DNA of 64,000 bases from Mumia flava (GCF_002797495.1 NZ_PGEZ01000002.1:1104939-1168938); one strand, 5' to 3'. Shown: positions 25,305 to 34,354, counted from the stretch's first letter. Notes: generated from the sequence alone by a model not told the origin. A program made the numbers and translations.

Positions 25305-26243
25305 TCACACCGGGGGCGCGACGAAGGAGCCGCGGTCGGGATCGTTGAAGGACTTGGCGGCGATGAACTCGTCCATCGGGTTCGCGGTGCCCCACTGGTC
25401 GGTGACCTCGGGGTCGGAGAAGTCGTACAGGTGCGGGTGCCAGGAGTCCTCGTCGAGCCGCTCGAGCTCGGTCGTGTACTCGACGGTGTTGCCGTGCGGG
25501 TCGAGGAAGTAGCTGAAGGTGTTGTTGCCGGCGAGGTGGCGCCCCGGTCCCCAGATCTTCTCGACACCCGCCCGCAGCAGGCGGCCGGTGCCGCGCATGT
25601 ACTCGTCGATGCCCCGCATCTCGAACGACGCGTGGTGCAGCGACACGTGCGGGCCGCGCGCGATCGCGAAGCTGTGGTGCTGCGGGTTCGTCCGCATGAA
25701 CCACATGACCTTGCCGACGTGCGGCGAGTGCAGCGTGTCCGAGAGCGCGAACGACAGGTGCTTCTCGTACCAGGCGACGGTCTCTTCGGGGTTCGGGGAG
25801 TTGATCACGACGTGGCTCAGCTTGACCGGGACGGACTCGCCCTCCTCGACCTTGCGGTGCTGGCGGACCTCGACGTCGGACGACACCTCGATCGTGCGAC
25901 CGTCGTTGTCGAAGAACCGGAACCCGTAGCCGCCGCCCGGCGTCTGGAGCTTGTCCGGCTCGCTGACCAGCTGCACACCCTGGGTGCCGAGGCGCTGGGC
26001 GAGCTCGTCGACGTGCTCCGGGCTCTCGGCGCCGAACGACACCAGGTCGAGCCGCTTCTCGTCGGCCGCACGCAGCCGTACGGAGTACTGTTCCGGCGAG
26101 CCGGCGGCGGCGAGGTACGCGAGGCCGTCGTCGGTGTTCTCCTTCTCCAGGCCCCACATGCTCGTGTAGAACTCGAGCTGCTTGGCGTAGTCGGGCACGG
26201 CCAGGTCGACGTGCCGCAGGTGGGTGATGAGACGGTCGGACAT
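25305..26243 (-). CDS. Type I extradiol ring-cleavage dioxygenase (two-domain VOC)
   Basis: The 312-residue protein has two vicinal-oxygen-chelate domains. The C-terminal domain holds the iron triad of type I extradiol dioxygenases: His in KLSHVVINSP, His in PQHHSFAIA, and Glu in GNTVEYTTEL. It should cleave a catecholic ring next to the hydroxyl groups with O2 and Fe(II). Its operon partners are an FAD monooxygenase that could create the catechol and hydrolases that could process the meta-cleavage product. The specific aromatic is unknown. There is 7 bp to the FAH gene and about 40 bp from the monooxygenase gene. Confidence 0.92.
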   Translation of the reverse strand: MSDRLITHLRHVDLAVPDYAKQLEFYTSMWGLEKENTDDGLAYLAAAGSPEQYSVRLRAADEKRLDLVSFGAESPEHVDELAQRLGTQGVQLVSEPDKLQTPGGGYGFRFFDNDGRTIEVSSDVEVRQHRKVEEGESVPVKLSHVVINSPNPEETVAWYEKHLSFALSDTLHSPHVGKVMWFMRTNPQHHSFAIARGPHVSLHHASFEMRGIDEYMRGTGRLLRAGVEKIWGPGRHLAGNNTFSYFLDPHGNTVEYTTELERLDEDSWHPHLYDFSDPEVTDQWGTANPMDEFIAAKSFNDPDRGSFVAPPV

Positions 26244-26284
26244 CAGTGGTCTCCTCTGTCGCTTCTGTCGTTCGGTGGTGCGTG

Positions 26285-27415
26285 TCAGGCCGGCTCGGTG
26301 AGCATCGCGCCGATCCGGCCCATCAGGCCGGGGACGTCGCCCTGCTCGCCGTCGAGCATCCACTGCCCGAGCTGGACCGAGGCCTCGACGACGGCGCGCG
26401 CCCGCTCGTACCGCCGCTCCGTGAACGTGTCCCACAGGGCGTCGTCCACGGCGTCCGCGGCGAGGAGGAGCTCGGCGAGCACGGCGGCGTCCTCGAGCGC
26501 CTGCGCGGCGCCCTGCGCGAGAGTGGGCGGGCAGGTGTGGGCGGCGTCGCCGATCACCACGACGCGGCCGCGGTTCCAGGGACCCTCGAGGACGTGCGCC
26601 TCGAAGTGCGTGTAGTTGATCCGCGACGGGTCGGTGAGCACGGCGCGGATGTCGTCCCACGGCCCGTGGTACGAGGAGGCGAGGTCGCGCATGACCTCCA
26701 GCGACTCCTCGGGCGACAGGCCGCTGCGGTCCTGCGCGTCCTCGACCAGGTACGCGTACATCGAGTCCTCCGCGGTCGGGCAGTAGCCCGCGATGTAGCA
26801 GCGCCCGCCGTAGTAGAGGTCGGTGCGCGTCACCGAGTCCGGGCGCGGCACGAAGGCGCGCCAGATCCCCATCCCGGTCGCGCGGGTCTCGAGGTCGATC
26901 CCGATCGCGGCGCGGGTCGCCGAGCGGACACCGTCGGCGCCGACGACGAGGTCGTAGCGGGCACGGCTGCCGTCGGTGAAGGTGACGTCGACGCCGTCGT
27001 CGTCCGGGTCGAGGGTCTCGAACGTGGTCCCGAGCCGCAGCTTCGCGCCGGCGGCGACCGCGCGGTCGGTGAGGATCCGCGCCAGCGCCGGGCGCTCCAT
27101 CCCCATCGTGGCCGGCAGGTCGGGACCGCCCGTACGGCCGTCGGGCATCTCCACGAGCAGCGTGCCGTCCGGGTCCGGTGCGCGCAGGCCGAGGGTGTCG
27201 TAAGGGTAGCCGTGCGCGCGGGCCTGCTCCCACACGCAGAGCTGACGCAGCACGCGCAGCGCGTTGCCCTGCACCGTGATCCCCGAACCGAGCGCACCGA
27301 CGTCCGGCTTCACGTCGACCAGGTCGACCGAGACGCCCTGGTCGGCGAGCAGGATCGCGGTCGCGGTCCCGGCGGCTCCGGCGCCGACGACGAGCACGCT
27401 TCGTACTGCGGACAT
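26285..27415 (-). CDS. FAD-dependent aromatic monooxygenase (PHBH/UbiH superfamily)
   Basis: The 376-residue flavoprotein has the N-terminal dinucleotide motif VVGAGAAGTATAILL, the DG motif in VGADGVRSATR, and the second FAD motif VVVIGDAAHTCPPTL near residue 296. These are the three fingerprints of single-component flavin hydroxylases. It would use NAD(P)H and O2 to hydroxylate a phenolic ring, feeding the extradiol dioxygenase encoded next. It is the first gene of the five-gene minus-strand operon and divergent from the LysR gene, whose product probably activates it in response to the substrate. Confidence 0.92.
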   Translation of the reverse strand: MSAVRSVLVVGAGAAGTATAILLADQGVSVDLVDVKPDVGALGSGITVQGNALRVLRQLCVWEQARAHGYPYDTLGLRAPDPDGTLLVEMPDGRTGGPDLPATMGMERPALARILTDRAVAAGAKLRLGTTFETLDPDDDGVDVTFTDGSRARYDLVVGADGVRSATRAAIGIDLETRATGMGIWRAFVPRPDSVTRTDLYYGGRCYIAGYCPTAEDSMYAYLVEDAQDRSGLSPEESLEVMRDLASSYHGPWDDIRAVLTDPSRINYTHFEAHVLEGPWNRGRVVVIGDAAHTCPPTLAQGAAQALEDAAVLAELLLAADAVDDALWDTFTERRYERARAVVEASVQLGQWMLDGEQGDVPGLMGRIGAMLTEPA

Positions 27416-27529
27416 GGTTCCCTCCAGCGGTCAGGATCAGCTGTGATCACGACCACTGTGCGACACCGGTCACTATTACGGAAGCAAAGAATCTCTCTAC
27501 CCGTCATCAGTGCTGTCTATAGTGTCCGG
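27416..27529. promoter_or_regulatory. Divergent promoter region with leaderless LysR promoter
   Basis: The 114-bp gap between the monooxygenase and LysR genes contains gatcagctgtgatc, an interrupted palindrome. It also has TATAGT at 27518-27523, a good -10 hexamer six bases before the LysR GTG, which implies a leaderless message. The LysR binding site must lie here but I cannot fix it by eye. Confidence 0.5.
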
Positions 27530-28522
27530 GTGGCCACCTCGTCCCTCCGCAACCTCGACCTCAACCTCCTGCTGACGCTCGACGCCCTGCTGCACGAACG
27601 CAACGTCACACGCGCCGCCGAGCGCCTCGGGCTGAGCCAGCCCGCGGTCTCGGCCGCGCTCGGCCGGCTGCGCCGCCACTTCGACGACGAGCTCCTCGAC
27701 CGCAGCGGCAACCGCTACACGCTCACACCGCTCGCCGAGCAGCTCGTCGCGCGCACGTCGCTCGCGATCGCCGGGGTCCAGCGGGTCTTCGACGCGACCC
27801 CGGACTTCGACCCGGCGACGGCCGACCGCGAGTTCTCGCTGATGGTCTCGGACTACGCAGCGACCGTGCTCGGCGACCACCTCGCGACGCTCGTCGAACG
27901 CGAGGCGCCGGGCGTGCGGCTGCGGTTCGTCGCCAACTCCCCGTACGCCGTGGACCGCGCCGTCGAGACCCTGCGGACGGTCGACGGGATCGTGCTGCCG
28001 CACGGGTTCATCACGGACTTCCCGGCGGTCGACCTCTACGAGGACACCTGGGTGTGCGTGGTCGCGCACGACAACGACCAGGTCGGCGACGAGCTCACCC
28101 TCGACGACCTCGCCCGCCTCCCGTGGGTCGTGACGTACCACCTGCCGACCGCGTTCACCCCGGCCGCCCGCCAGCTGCGGATGATCGGCGTCGAGCCGGA
28201 CGTGCACATCGTCGTCGACAGCTTCCTCTCCATCCCGTTCCTGATCGCCGGGACCCGGCGGGTGGCCGTGCTGCAGAGCAGGCTCGCCGAGCGCCTCGCC
28301 CGGGTCACCCCGATCCGCGCGCTGCCGTGCCCCTGGGACGTGGTGCCCCTCAAGGAGGCGTTCTGGTGGCACCCGCAGCACCGCACCGACCCGGCGCACG
28401 TGTGGCTGCGCGGCATGCTCGCGGAGGCCGGTCGGGCAGTCGACGGCGAAGGTGCGCCGCGGCGCCGGAGTGACGGTGGGCTGACGGACGACCCCACGGC
28501 GAGGTATTCGCACGGTCGATAG
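27530..28522 (+). CDS. LysR-family transcriptional regulator, NodD-like
   Basis: The 330-residue protein starts VATSSLRNLDLNLLLTLDAL and has the LysR winged helix RNVTRAAERLGLSQPAVSAALGRLR-type at residues 20-45, followed by a periplasmic-binding-fold effector domain. The LRNLDLNLLLTLDALLHERN opening is typical of the NodD/PcpR-like branch, whose members respond to flavonoids or phenolic compounds. That similarity is suggestive only. It is divergent from the ring-cleavage operon and is the probable regulator. The start is the GTG at 27530 with a -10 box immediately upstream. Confidence 0.91.
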   Translation: MATSSLRNLDLNLLLTLDALLHERNVTRAAERLGLSQPAVSAALGRLRRHFDDELLDRSGNRYTLTPLAEQLVARTSLAIAGVQRVFDATPDFDPATADREFSLMVSDYAATVLGDHLATLVEREAPGVRLRFVANSPYAVDRAVETLRTVDGIVLPHGFITDFPAVDLYEDTWVCVVAHDNDQVGDELTLDDLARLPWVVTYHLPTAFTPAARQLRMIGVEPDVHIVVDSFLSIPFLIAGTRRVAVLQSRLAERLARVTPIRALPCPWDVVPLKEAFWWHPQHRTDPAHVWLRGMLAEAGRAVDGEGAPRRRSDGGLTDDPTARYSHGR

Positions 28523-28635
28523 CGACGGCCAACAGGATCTATTTCCCTGCTACCGGTGTCGGCGGTCACAGTGGGCGGGCAGTGATGCCAGTCACACGGC
28601 ACCGAGCGTGGTGCCGCCGACCCGATGGAGCTCCG

Positions 28636-29859
28636 ATGGCCACCACCGAAACCACCACCGACGCGACCACCGTGGTCGTCGACGGCCGCACCCCCGGCCG
28701 TACGCAGGGGTTGCTGCTGATGCTGATCAGCTGCCTGCCCGTGCTCGGCTCCGTGCTGCTCGCGCCGATCCTCCCGGCGATGCAGGACCACTTCGAAGGC
28801 ACGCCGGGCGCCGACGCCCTCGTACCCGTCACCCTGACCGTCCCTGCGCTGATGGTCGGCCTGCTGGCACCGTTCGCGGGACGATTCGTCGACCGGTTCG
28901 GCCGCAAGCGGCTCCTCGTGATCGCGCTCGTGGTCTACGCGCTGTTCGGGACCGCGCCGCTGTGGCTCGACGCGCTGCCCGCGATCGTCGCGACCCGCGC
29001 CGGCGTCGGCATCACCGAGGCCGCGATCATGACCTGCTGCACGACGTTGATCGCCGACTACTTCTCCGGCCGCGAGCGTGACCGTTGGCTCGGGCTCCAG
29101 ACCGTCTTCACCGCCGTCGGCGCCACGGTGTTCTTCGCAGCCGGAGGCGCGCTCGGGGCCGCCGGATGGCAGACGCCGTTCTGGCTCTACTCGGTCGGCG
29201 CCGTCTTCGCCGCGCTCGCCGCCGTGCTGCTCCTCAAGACCGCGCCCAGCACGGCGGTCGGCGGCCCGCAGGAGCGCGTCACGCTGCCCCCGATCCCCTG
29301 GGACGTGCTGCGCGTGCCGGTGATCTTCACGCTGGTCGGCGGCGTCGTGTTCTACACCCCGATCGTCGAGCTCCCGTACGCCCTGGACGACCTCGGCGTC
29401 GAAGCGACCGCCGCGATCGGTGGGATCGCTGCGATCGCCTCGGCCGGAACCGCCTTCGGCGCGTTCATGTTCGGCCGTGTCGCGCCGCGCGGCACGGCGG
29501 TGCTGCTGCCGGTCGCGGCCGGGCTCGCCGGGATCGGGATCGTCATCATCGGGGTTTCCCCGGCGGTGCCGCTGACGGCGGTCGGCGCGGTGATCGGCTC
29601 CGCCGGAACCGGCCTCATGCTCCCCACCTTGCTCACCTGGGCGATCTCCACGCTGCCGTTCGAGCAGCGCGGACGCGGTACGGGCCTGTGGACGTCGGCG
29701 TTCTTCATCGGCCAGTTCTTCTGCCCGCTGATCGTCGTCGCCCTCACCGCGATCCTCGGTGGCCTCGGTGGTGCGCTCGTGGTCGTCGGCGTGGCGGCGC
29801 TGGTGATGGCCGGCGCCGCCCGCGCGGTCCTCGCCCGCCCCGCCTCCGCGATCGCCTGA
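28636..29859 (+). CDS. Major facilitator superfamily transporter
   Basis: The 407-residue membrane protein has about 12 hydrophobic segments and the MFS motif A-like loop GRFVDRFGRKR between helices 2 and 3. The ATG at 28636 is preceded by GGAG. A small hairpin (28597-28616) lies just before it. It follows the LysR gene in the same direction, so it may import the aromatic substrate or export a product of the neighbouring operon. Drug efflux is an equally possible role for this fold. Confidence 0.9.
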   Translation: MATTETTTDATTVVVDGRTPGRTQGLLLMLISCLPVLGSVLLAPILPAMQDHFEGTPGADALVPVTLTVPALMVGLLAPFAGRFVDRFGRKRLLVIALVVYALFGTAPLWLDALPAIVATRAGVGITEAAIMTCCTTLIADYFSGRERDRWLGLQTVFTAVGATVFFAAGGALGAAGWQTPFWLYSVGAVFAALAAVLLLKTAPSTAVGGPQERVTLPPIPWDVLRVPVIFTLVGGVVFYTPIVELPYALDDLGVEATAAIGGIAAIASAGTAFGAFMFGRVAPRGTAVLLPVAAGLAGIGIVIIGVSPAVPLTAVGAVIGSAGTGLMLPTLLTWAISTLPFEQRGRGTGLWTSAFFIGQFFCPLIVVALTAILGGLGGALVVVGVAALVMAGAARAVLARPASAIA

Positions 29860-29935
29860 CGTCCTGCCCCCGCGCACCCGAGCCCGCCGTACGGCGTCGT
29901 GCGGGTGTGCCGCAACCCCTGCGGTGCATCCGCAC

Positions 29936-29979
29936 CCCGTTCGGTGCGCACCGAAGGGGCTGCGTACGCACCGAACGGG
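29936..29979. promoter_or_regulatory. Overlapping alternative hairpins between MFS and metallo-hydrolase genes
   Basis: cccgttcggtgcg (29936-29948) pairs perfectly with cgcaccgaacggg (29967-29979). The left part can instead form TTCGGTGCGCACCGAA (29940-29955), a perfect 16-bp palindrome. The two structures exclude each other. A terminator, an operator or an attenuator are all possible. Confidence 0.5.
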
Positions 29980-30022
29980 CTGCACACCGAAAACCCATCC
30001 CTCCGACGAAGGAGCCTCTCCC

Positions 30023-31222
30023 ATGTGCAACGTCCTCGGCGATGCCGTGAACTCCCTGCCCGACGCGAGCCGCCGTCGGTTCCTCAAGACGCTCGGCGCG
30101 ACCGCCGCGGCCGGCGGACTTGCCACCGTGCTCCCGTCACCCGCGTCGGCCGCGACCGCGACGTCCGCAACCGCCTCCCGAAAGCCCGGACGCAACGCCC
30201 GCACACGCCTGGTCCTCCTCGGCACGGGCGGCGGCCCCACGTACGTCGGGGGCGACCGCGCCGGGATCTCGACGGCCATCGTGTACGGCGACAAGGTGTA
30301 CGTGGTCGACCTCGGACTGGGCTCGTACCAGCGGCTCGCCAGCGCCGGCCTCAACCCCGACACCGGACTCGGCGAAGCGCTGACGAACGTCGAGGGCATC
30401 TTCTTCACCCACCTGCACTCCGACCACACCGTCGACTGGCCGGGACTGTGGGTCACGTCCGGGATGAACGCGAGCAGCCGCGAGCCCGGTCGTCCGATCC
30501 CCGTCTACGGACCGGGTGAGCGCGACACGTTGCAGCGGGTGTTCCCGCCGACCCGCCCCGACCCCGAGGTCGTCAACCCCGAGCAACCGAACCCCGGCAT
30601 CACCGGGATGACCGGCTACCTGAGGCAGGCGTTCTCCCAGGACATCAACGACCGGGTACGCGACTCGAACTTCACCCGCCCGGACACCATGTTCGACCTG
30701 CACGACATCGACCTGTCGGGCGTCTGGACCGTCGATCCGCTGGGTAAGCCGCCGCGCCTGGACGCGCCGCTGGAGATCATGACCGACGGGGACGTACGGG
30801 TGACCGCGACCCTGGTCGACCACCACCCGACGGCGCCGGCGTTCGCGTTCCGGTTCGACACCCCGGACGGCTCGGTCGTCGTCTCCGGCGACACCTGCGT
30901 GAGCGAGAACCTGATCGACCTCGCCAACGGCGCCGACTACCTGGTCCACGAGGTGATCGATCCCGCGTTCGTGGACAAGCTCACGTCGGCGCTGCCGCCC
31001 GAGGTCGGCCCGGCCGTGCGCGAGCACCTGCTCGGCGCCCACACCACGATCGAGCAGGTCGGGCGCGACGTCGCCGAGCCCGCCGGCGCGAAGAACCTCG
31101 TCCTCACCCACCTGGTCGGCGACAGCGGCTCGCCGGCGCACTGGCGCAAGGCGCAGCGTGGTTACTCCGGCAACCTCATCGTCGGCAGCGACCTGATGGA
31201 CCTCCCGGTCGGTCGCCGGTAG
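30023..31222 (+). CDS. Tat-exported metallo-beta-lactamase-fold hydrolase
   Basis: The 399-residue protein begins with a twin-arginine signal ([10 protein letters not shown] at about residues 16-25, then a hydrophobic stretch and a PASA cleavage region near residue 46). The mature part is a metallo-beta-lactamase-fold domain with the zinc motif [11 protein letters not shown], a later [10 protein letters not shown] and a C-terminal LTHLVGD histidine. The pattern resembles arylsulfatase/RNase Z-like members. It probably hydrolyses an ester, phosphate or sulfate outside the cytoplasm after folding with its metal inside. AAGGAG lies 8 bases before the ATG. The substrate is unknown. Confidence 0.88.
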   Translation: MCNVLGDAVNSLPDASRRRFLKTLGATAAAGGLATVLPSPASAATATSATASRKPGRNARTRLVLLGTGGGPTYVGGDRAGISTAIVYGDKVYVVDLGLGSYQRLASAGLNPDTGLGEALTNVEGIFFTHLHSDHTVDWPGLWVTSGMNASSREPGRPIPVYGPGERDTLQRVFPPTRPDPEVVNPEQPNPGITGMTGYLRQAFSQDINDRVRDSNFTRPDTMFDLHDIDLSGVWTVDPLGKPPRLDAPLEIMTDGDVRVTATLVDHHPTAPAFAFRFDTPDGSVVVSGDTCVSENLIDLANGADYLVHEVIDPAFVDKLTSALPPEVGPAVREHLLGAHTTIEQVGRDVAEPAGAKNLVLTHLVGDSGSPAHWRKAQRGYSGNLIVGSDLMDLPVGRR

Positions 31223-31233
31223 CGCCGCTGAGC

Positions 31234-31384
31234 GGTGAGCTGGTTCCCACGCGCGGCACCCGCCGTACCCCCGGCGGTGAGCTAGTTCCCACGCGCGACG
31301 TCGCCGTGGGAACCAGTCCACCGACACCGCGTCGCCGTGGGAACCAGTCCACCGGCACCGCGTCGCCGTGGGAACCAGCTCACC
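31234..31384. repeat. Composite cluster of the hairpin repeat family
   Basis: Two left arms (ggtgagctggttcccacg at 31234, ggtgagctagttcccacg at 31276) and three right-arm units (cgtgggaaccagYYcacc, repeated with about 31-bp spacing) lie 12 bp after the metallo-hydrolase stop. This is a rearranged version of the arrays at 7273 and 21905. It fills about half of the 296-bp gap. The rest up to 31518 shows only the GAGGAG ribosome-binding site of the next gene. Confidence 0.85.
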
Positions 31385-31518
31385 GCCGTACGGCATCCAC
31401 CGCCCTTTCACTCATCGGGAGCCGGTGGTGCGCGTCGCGGTTTGGCGTGATTGGGTCGCGTTGTGCCGGTTCGCGCCGGTCGAGCTGTCGCAACCACACC
31501 CCACCCCGAGGAGCCGCA

Positions 31519-32631
31519 ATGCAGCAGGTCAAGGCCGTCGTCGCCCGTACGAAGGGTGCGCCCGTCGAGGTGACGACGATCAACGTGCCCGATCCCGGAC
31601 CGGGTGAGGCCGTGGTCGCGATCCAGGCGTGCGGGGTCTGCCACACCGACCTGCACTACCGCGAGGGCGGCATCAACGACGAGTTCCCGTTCCTGCTCGG
31701 CCACGAGGCTGCGGGGATCGTCGAGGCGGTCGGCCCGGACGTCACCGGTGTCGCGCCCGGCGACTTCGTCGTCCTCAACTGGCGCGCGGTCTGCGGCGAG
31801 TGCCGCGCCTGCAAGCGCGGTGACGTCCACCTGTGCTTCAACACCCACAACGCGACGCAGAAGATGACGCTCGCCGAGGGCGACGACGCCGGTACGGAGC
31901 TGTCACCGGCGCTGGGGATCGGCGCCTTCGCGGAGAAGACCCTCGTCGCCGCCGGGCAGTGCACGAAGGTCGACCCGTCGGCGCGACCGGCTGCGGTCGG
32001 CCTGCTCGGGTGCGGCGTGATGGCCGGGATCGGCGCCGCGATCAACACCGGCGGCGCGACGCGCGGCCGCTCGGTCGCGGTGATCGGCTGCGGTGGCGTC
32101 GGCGTCGCCGCGGTCGCCGGTGCCGCGCTGTCCGGCGCGTCGCCGATCATCGCCGTCGACATCGACCCGAAGAAGCTCGAGGCCGCGAAGAAGCTCGGCG
32201 CGACCCACACGGTCGACTCCTCGCAGGTCGATCCGGTCGAGGCGATCCGCGACATCGTGTCGCAGACCTACGAGGGCGCGGAGGGTGCCGACATCGTCGT
32301 CGAGGCGGTCGGTCGCCCCGAGACCTGGAAGCGGGCCTTCTACGCCCGCGACCTCGCCGGCACCGTCGTGCTCGTCGGCGTCCCGACGCCGGACATGACG
32401 TCGCCGGAGATGCCGATGATCGACTTCTTCAGCCGCGGCGGGGCCCTGAAGTCGAGCTGGTACGGCGACTGCCTGCCGAGCCGCGACTTCCCGATGCTCG
32501 TCGACCTGTACCAGCAGGGCCGGCTCGACCTCGACGCGTTCGTGACCGAGGAGATCGGCATCGGTGACGTCGAGGCGGCGTTCGAACGGATGCACCACGG
32601 CGACGTGCTGCGCTCGGTGGTGGTCCTGTGA
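31519..32631 (+). CDS. mscR: S-(hydroxymethyl)mycothiol dehydrogenase
   Basis: The 370-residue zinc-dependent alcohol dehydrogenase has the catalytic zinc region [12 protein letters not shown] with [12 protein letters not shown] and the structural zinc cluster [15 protein letters not shown]. It also has the NAD-binding loop [14 protein letters not shown]. The sequence, especially the [16 protein letters not shown] segment, fits MscR-type enzymes. These oxidise the adduct of formaldehyde with mycothiol, the actinobacterial counterpart of glutathione. The metallo-hydrolase gene that follows overlaps by 4 bp, a pairing common for this function. It would detoxify formaldehyde from, for example, oxidative demethylation. 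Confidence 0.93.
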   Translation: MQQVKAVVARTKGAPVEVTTINVPDPGPGEAVVAIQACGVCHTDLHYREGGINDEFPFLLGHEAAGIVEAVGPDVTGVAPGDFVVLNWRAVCGECRACKRGDVHLCFNTHNATQKMTLAEGDDAGTELSPALGIGAFAEKTLVAAGQCTKVDPSARPAAVGLLGCGVMAGIGAAINTGGATRGRSVAVIGCGGVGVAAVAGAALSGASPIIAVDIDPKKLEAAKKLGATHTVDSSQVDPVEAIRDIVSQTYEGAEGADIVVEAVGRPETWKRAFYARDLAGTVVLVGVPTPDMTSPEMPMIDFFSRGGALKSSWYGDCLPSRDFPMLVDLYQQGRLDLDAFVTEEIGIGDVEAAFERMHHGDVLRSVVVL

Positions 32632-33257
32632 CGGCGGCGGGCCCGACCGGGTCGGCGCGCGTCGACCACGCGGTCACGTCCGGGACGTTCAGCCTGGACG
32701 GCGAGACCTTCGACGTCGACAACAACGTGTGGGTCGTCGGCGACGACTCCGAGTGCATCGTGATCGACGCCCCGCACTCGGTGGACGACATCATGGCGGT
32801 CGTCGGCGACCGTACGGTCCGTGCGATCGTCTGCACCCACGCGCACGACGACCACGTACGGGTGGCTCCGGAGCTGCGCGAGCGCACCGGGGCCCCGATC
32901 TGGCTGCACCCCGGCGACGAACCGGTCTGGGAGCTCACCCACCCCGACGTCCGATGGGACGCCGACCTGTCCGACGGGCAGCGGATCGAGATCGCCGGGA
33001 CCACGCTCGAGGTGCTGCACACACCGGGTCACGCGCCGGGGGCGGTGTGCCTGTACGCGCCGGAGCTCGGGTGTGTGTTCACCGGGGACACGCTGTTCGA
33101 GGGCGGACCGGGCGCGACCGGCCGTTCGTTCTCGGACGCGGACCTGATCCGGGCGTCGATCCGGGCGCGGCTGTTCGCGCTCCCGGGCGACACCGTCGTT
33201 CACACGGGCCACGGGGACGACACGACGATCGACGCGGAGCGCGCGACGGTCGGCTGA
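32628..33257 (+). CDS. Metallo-beta-lactamase-fold hydrolase coupled to mscR
   Basis: The 209-residue protein starts at a GTG overlapping the mscR stop. It carries the metallo-beta-lactamase zinc motif [43 protein letters not shown] and the final [10 protein letters not shown]. This is the glyoxalase II-like subgroup. Acting with MscR it probably hydrolyses the mycothiol thioester of formate, as glyoxalase II/esterase proteins do in the glutathione pathway. That role is inferred from the coupling. Confidence 0.9.
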   Translation: MTAAGPTGSARVDHAVTSGTFSLDGETFDVDNNVWVVGDDSECIVIDAPHSVDDIMAVVGDRTVRAIVCTHAHDDHVRVAPELRERTGAPIWLHPGDEPVWELTHPDVRWDADLSDGQRIEIAGTTLEVLHTPGHAPGAVCLYAPELGCVFTGDTLFEGGPGATGRSFSDADLIRASIRARLFALPGDTVVHTGHGDDTTIDAERATVG

Positions 33258-33268
33258 GGCGCCCGTAC

Positions 33269-33340
33269 CGACCACGATTTGTCGAGTTGCGGCGCGATTC
33301 CACCCTCGGATTCGCGCCGGAACTCGACAAATCGGGGTCG
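33269..33340. terminator. Long bidirectional hairpin between convergent genes
   Basis: ccgaccacgatttgtcgagt and its near-complement flank a loop in a stem of about 30 bp with few mismatches, between the convergent metallo-hydrolase and TetR genes. Confidence 0.7.
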
Positions 33341-33344
33341 GTGC

Positions 33345-34034
33345 CTACGCCTCCGCCTCGCGCAGCCCGGCCTCCGCCGCCGCGACGATCGCCGCCCGTA
33401 CGTCCGGGGGCCGGCGGTCGGCGGGGATCGCGCCGGTCGCGACGAGCTCGAGATGGTCGAGGACCACCGCCGGGAAGTCGAAGCTGCGCTCACAGATCAC
33501 CCACTGGAAGTGCAGGCCGTCGCTCATCGCGATGCACTGGCGCGCGAGGCGTTCGGGATCGACGGACGCGAGCAGCTCGCCCCGCTCCCGGCACCCCGCC
33601 AGCGTCGCCGTGAGGTGCGCGATCGCGCCCGGGTGATCGGCGACCGAGCCGTCGCCGCGCGCCTTCACGAGGCGCGCGGTCTCGACGGCGGTGAGCACCG
33701 ACAGGTCGACGAGCTCCGGTGAGCGCGCGAGCAGCAGCGTGCTGATCTGCATCCGCGCGAGCACGTCGATCATCGTCGGCTCGTCCGGCAGCAGACCCCA
33801 CCAGCGGCGGATCTCCGCCATCCGGACGCCGTGGACCGCGACCAGGAGATGGCCCTTGGTCGGGAAGTAGTGGAGCACGCCCTCCTGGGTGATCCCGACG
33901 TCGCGCGCCACCGCGGCCAGCGAGGTGCTGTGGTAGCCCGCGCTCGCGAACCGCTCGGCCGCCGCGGCCACGATGCGTTCCTCGCGGTCACGCCCGGTGA
34001 CGTACCGGCCCCGAGGTCTGCTCACGCCCGTCAT
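33345..34034 (-). CDS. TetR-family transcriptional regulator
   Basis: The 229-residue protein has an N-terminal HTH with RIVAAAAERFASAGYHSTSL then AAVARDVGITQEGVLHYFPT at about residues 20-65 and a helical ligand domain. The start ATG is at 34034. It faces a small HTH protein gene and, beyond that, the secreted rhamnosidase gene. A weak inverted repeat (ctaagga...ttcctag) lies in the 89-bp divergent gap and may be its operator. Neither the target nor the ligand can be deduced. Confidence 0.88.
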   Translation of the reverse strand: MTGVSRPRGRYVTGRDREERIVAAAAERFASAGYHSTSLAAVARDVGITQEGVLHYFPTKGHLLVAVHGVRMAEIRRWWGLLPDEPTMIDVLARMQISTLLLARSPELVDLSVLTAVETARLVKARGDGSVADHPGAIAHLTATLAGCRERGELLASVDPERLARQCIAMSDGLHFQWVICERSFDFPAVVLDHLELVATGAIPADRRPPDVRAAIVAAAEAGLREAEA

Positions 34035-34123
34035 CGTAGGCGATGGCCGGATCCTGACACGCGAAAGCCTTGCGTACTAAGGATTCATTTTCCTAGCATG
34101 ACGGAGGCCGAGAGGGGGCAGGC

Positions 34124-34354
34124 ATGGGTCGTACGGAGACCGGCGAGCGCATCGCGTCAGCGCCCCGACTCGACCCCGGGGACCTCACGCTCCTGCGACT
34201 TCTCAGCACCGGGACGAGCTGGCCCGCGATCGGCGAGCAGCTCCACGTCAGCGAGCGCACCGCCCATCGCCAGGCGCGCGACATCTGCGACCGCATCGGC
34301 GTCCGCCGGCCGATCGAGGCCGTCGTCTGGGCGATCCGCGAACAGCTGATCTGA
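34124..34354 (+). CDS. HTH-only LuxR/GerE-type DNA-binding protein
   Basis: The 76-residue protein is essentially one GerE-type helix-turn-helix: LDPGDLTLLRLLSTGTSWPA followed by IGEQLHVSERTAHRQARDIC and IGVRRPIEAVVWAIREQ. No sensor or receiver domain is attached, and no upstream frame supplies one. The ATG follows a purine-rich GAGGGGGCAGG. Stand-alone LuxR HTH proteins can act as constitutive or interaction-controlled regulators. It lies 137 bp ahead of the secreted rhamnosidase gene and divergent from TetR, so control of either is possible. Confidence 0.75.
   Translation: MGRTETGERIASAPRLDPGDLTLLRLLSTGTSWPAIGEQLHVSERTAHRQARDICDRIGVRRPIEAVVWAIREQLI

Noticed and set aside
22054..27415. Nicotine degradation pathway because of the DHPON-hydrolase-like protein
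   Set aside because: None of the other nicotine genes (nicotine dehydrogenase, 6-hydroxynicotine oxidase, ketone dehydrogenase) are here, and an extradiol dioxygenase is not part of that pathway. Only the hydrolase type is similar.
29924..30022. Upstream extension of the Tat metallo-hydrolase frame (33 more codons)
   Set aside because: It would translate the palindromic region. The ATG at 30023 has a good AAGGAG and places the twin-arginine motif correctly.
10028..33257. Secondary-metabolite biosynthesis cluster (P450, MFS, oxidoreductases, cyclase)
   Set aside because: No core synthase (PKS, NRPS, terpene synthase) is present. The cyclase-family protein is a kynurenine-formamidase-like hydrolase and not a polyketide cyclase. 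Catabolism explains the set better.
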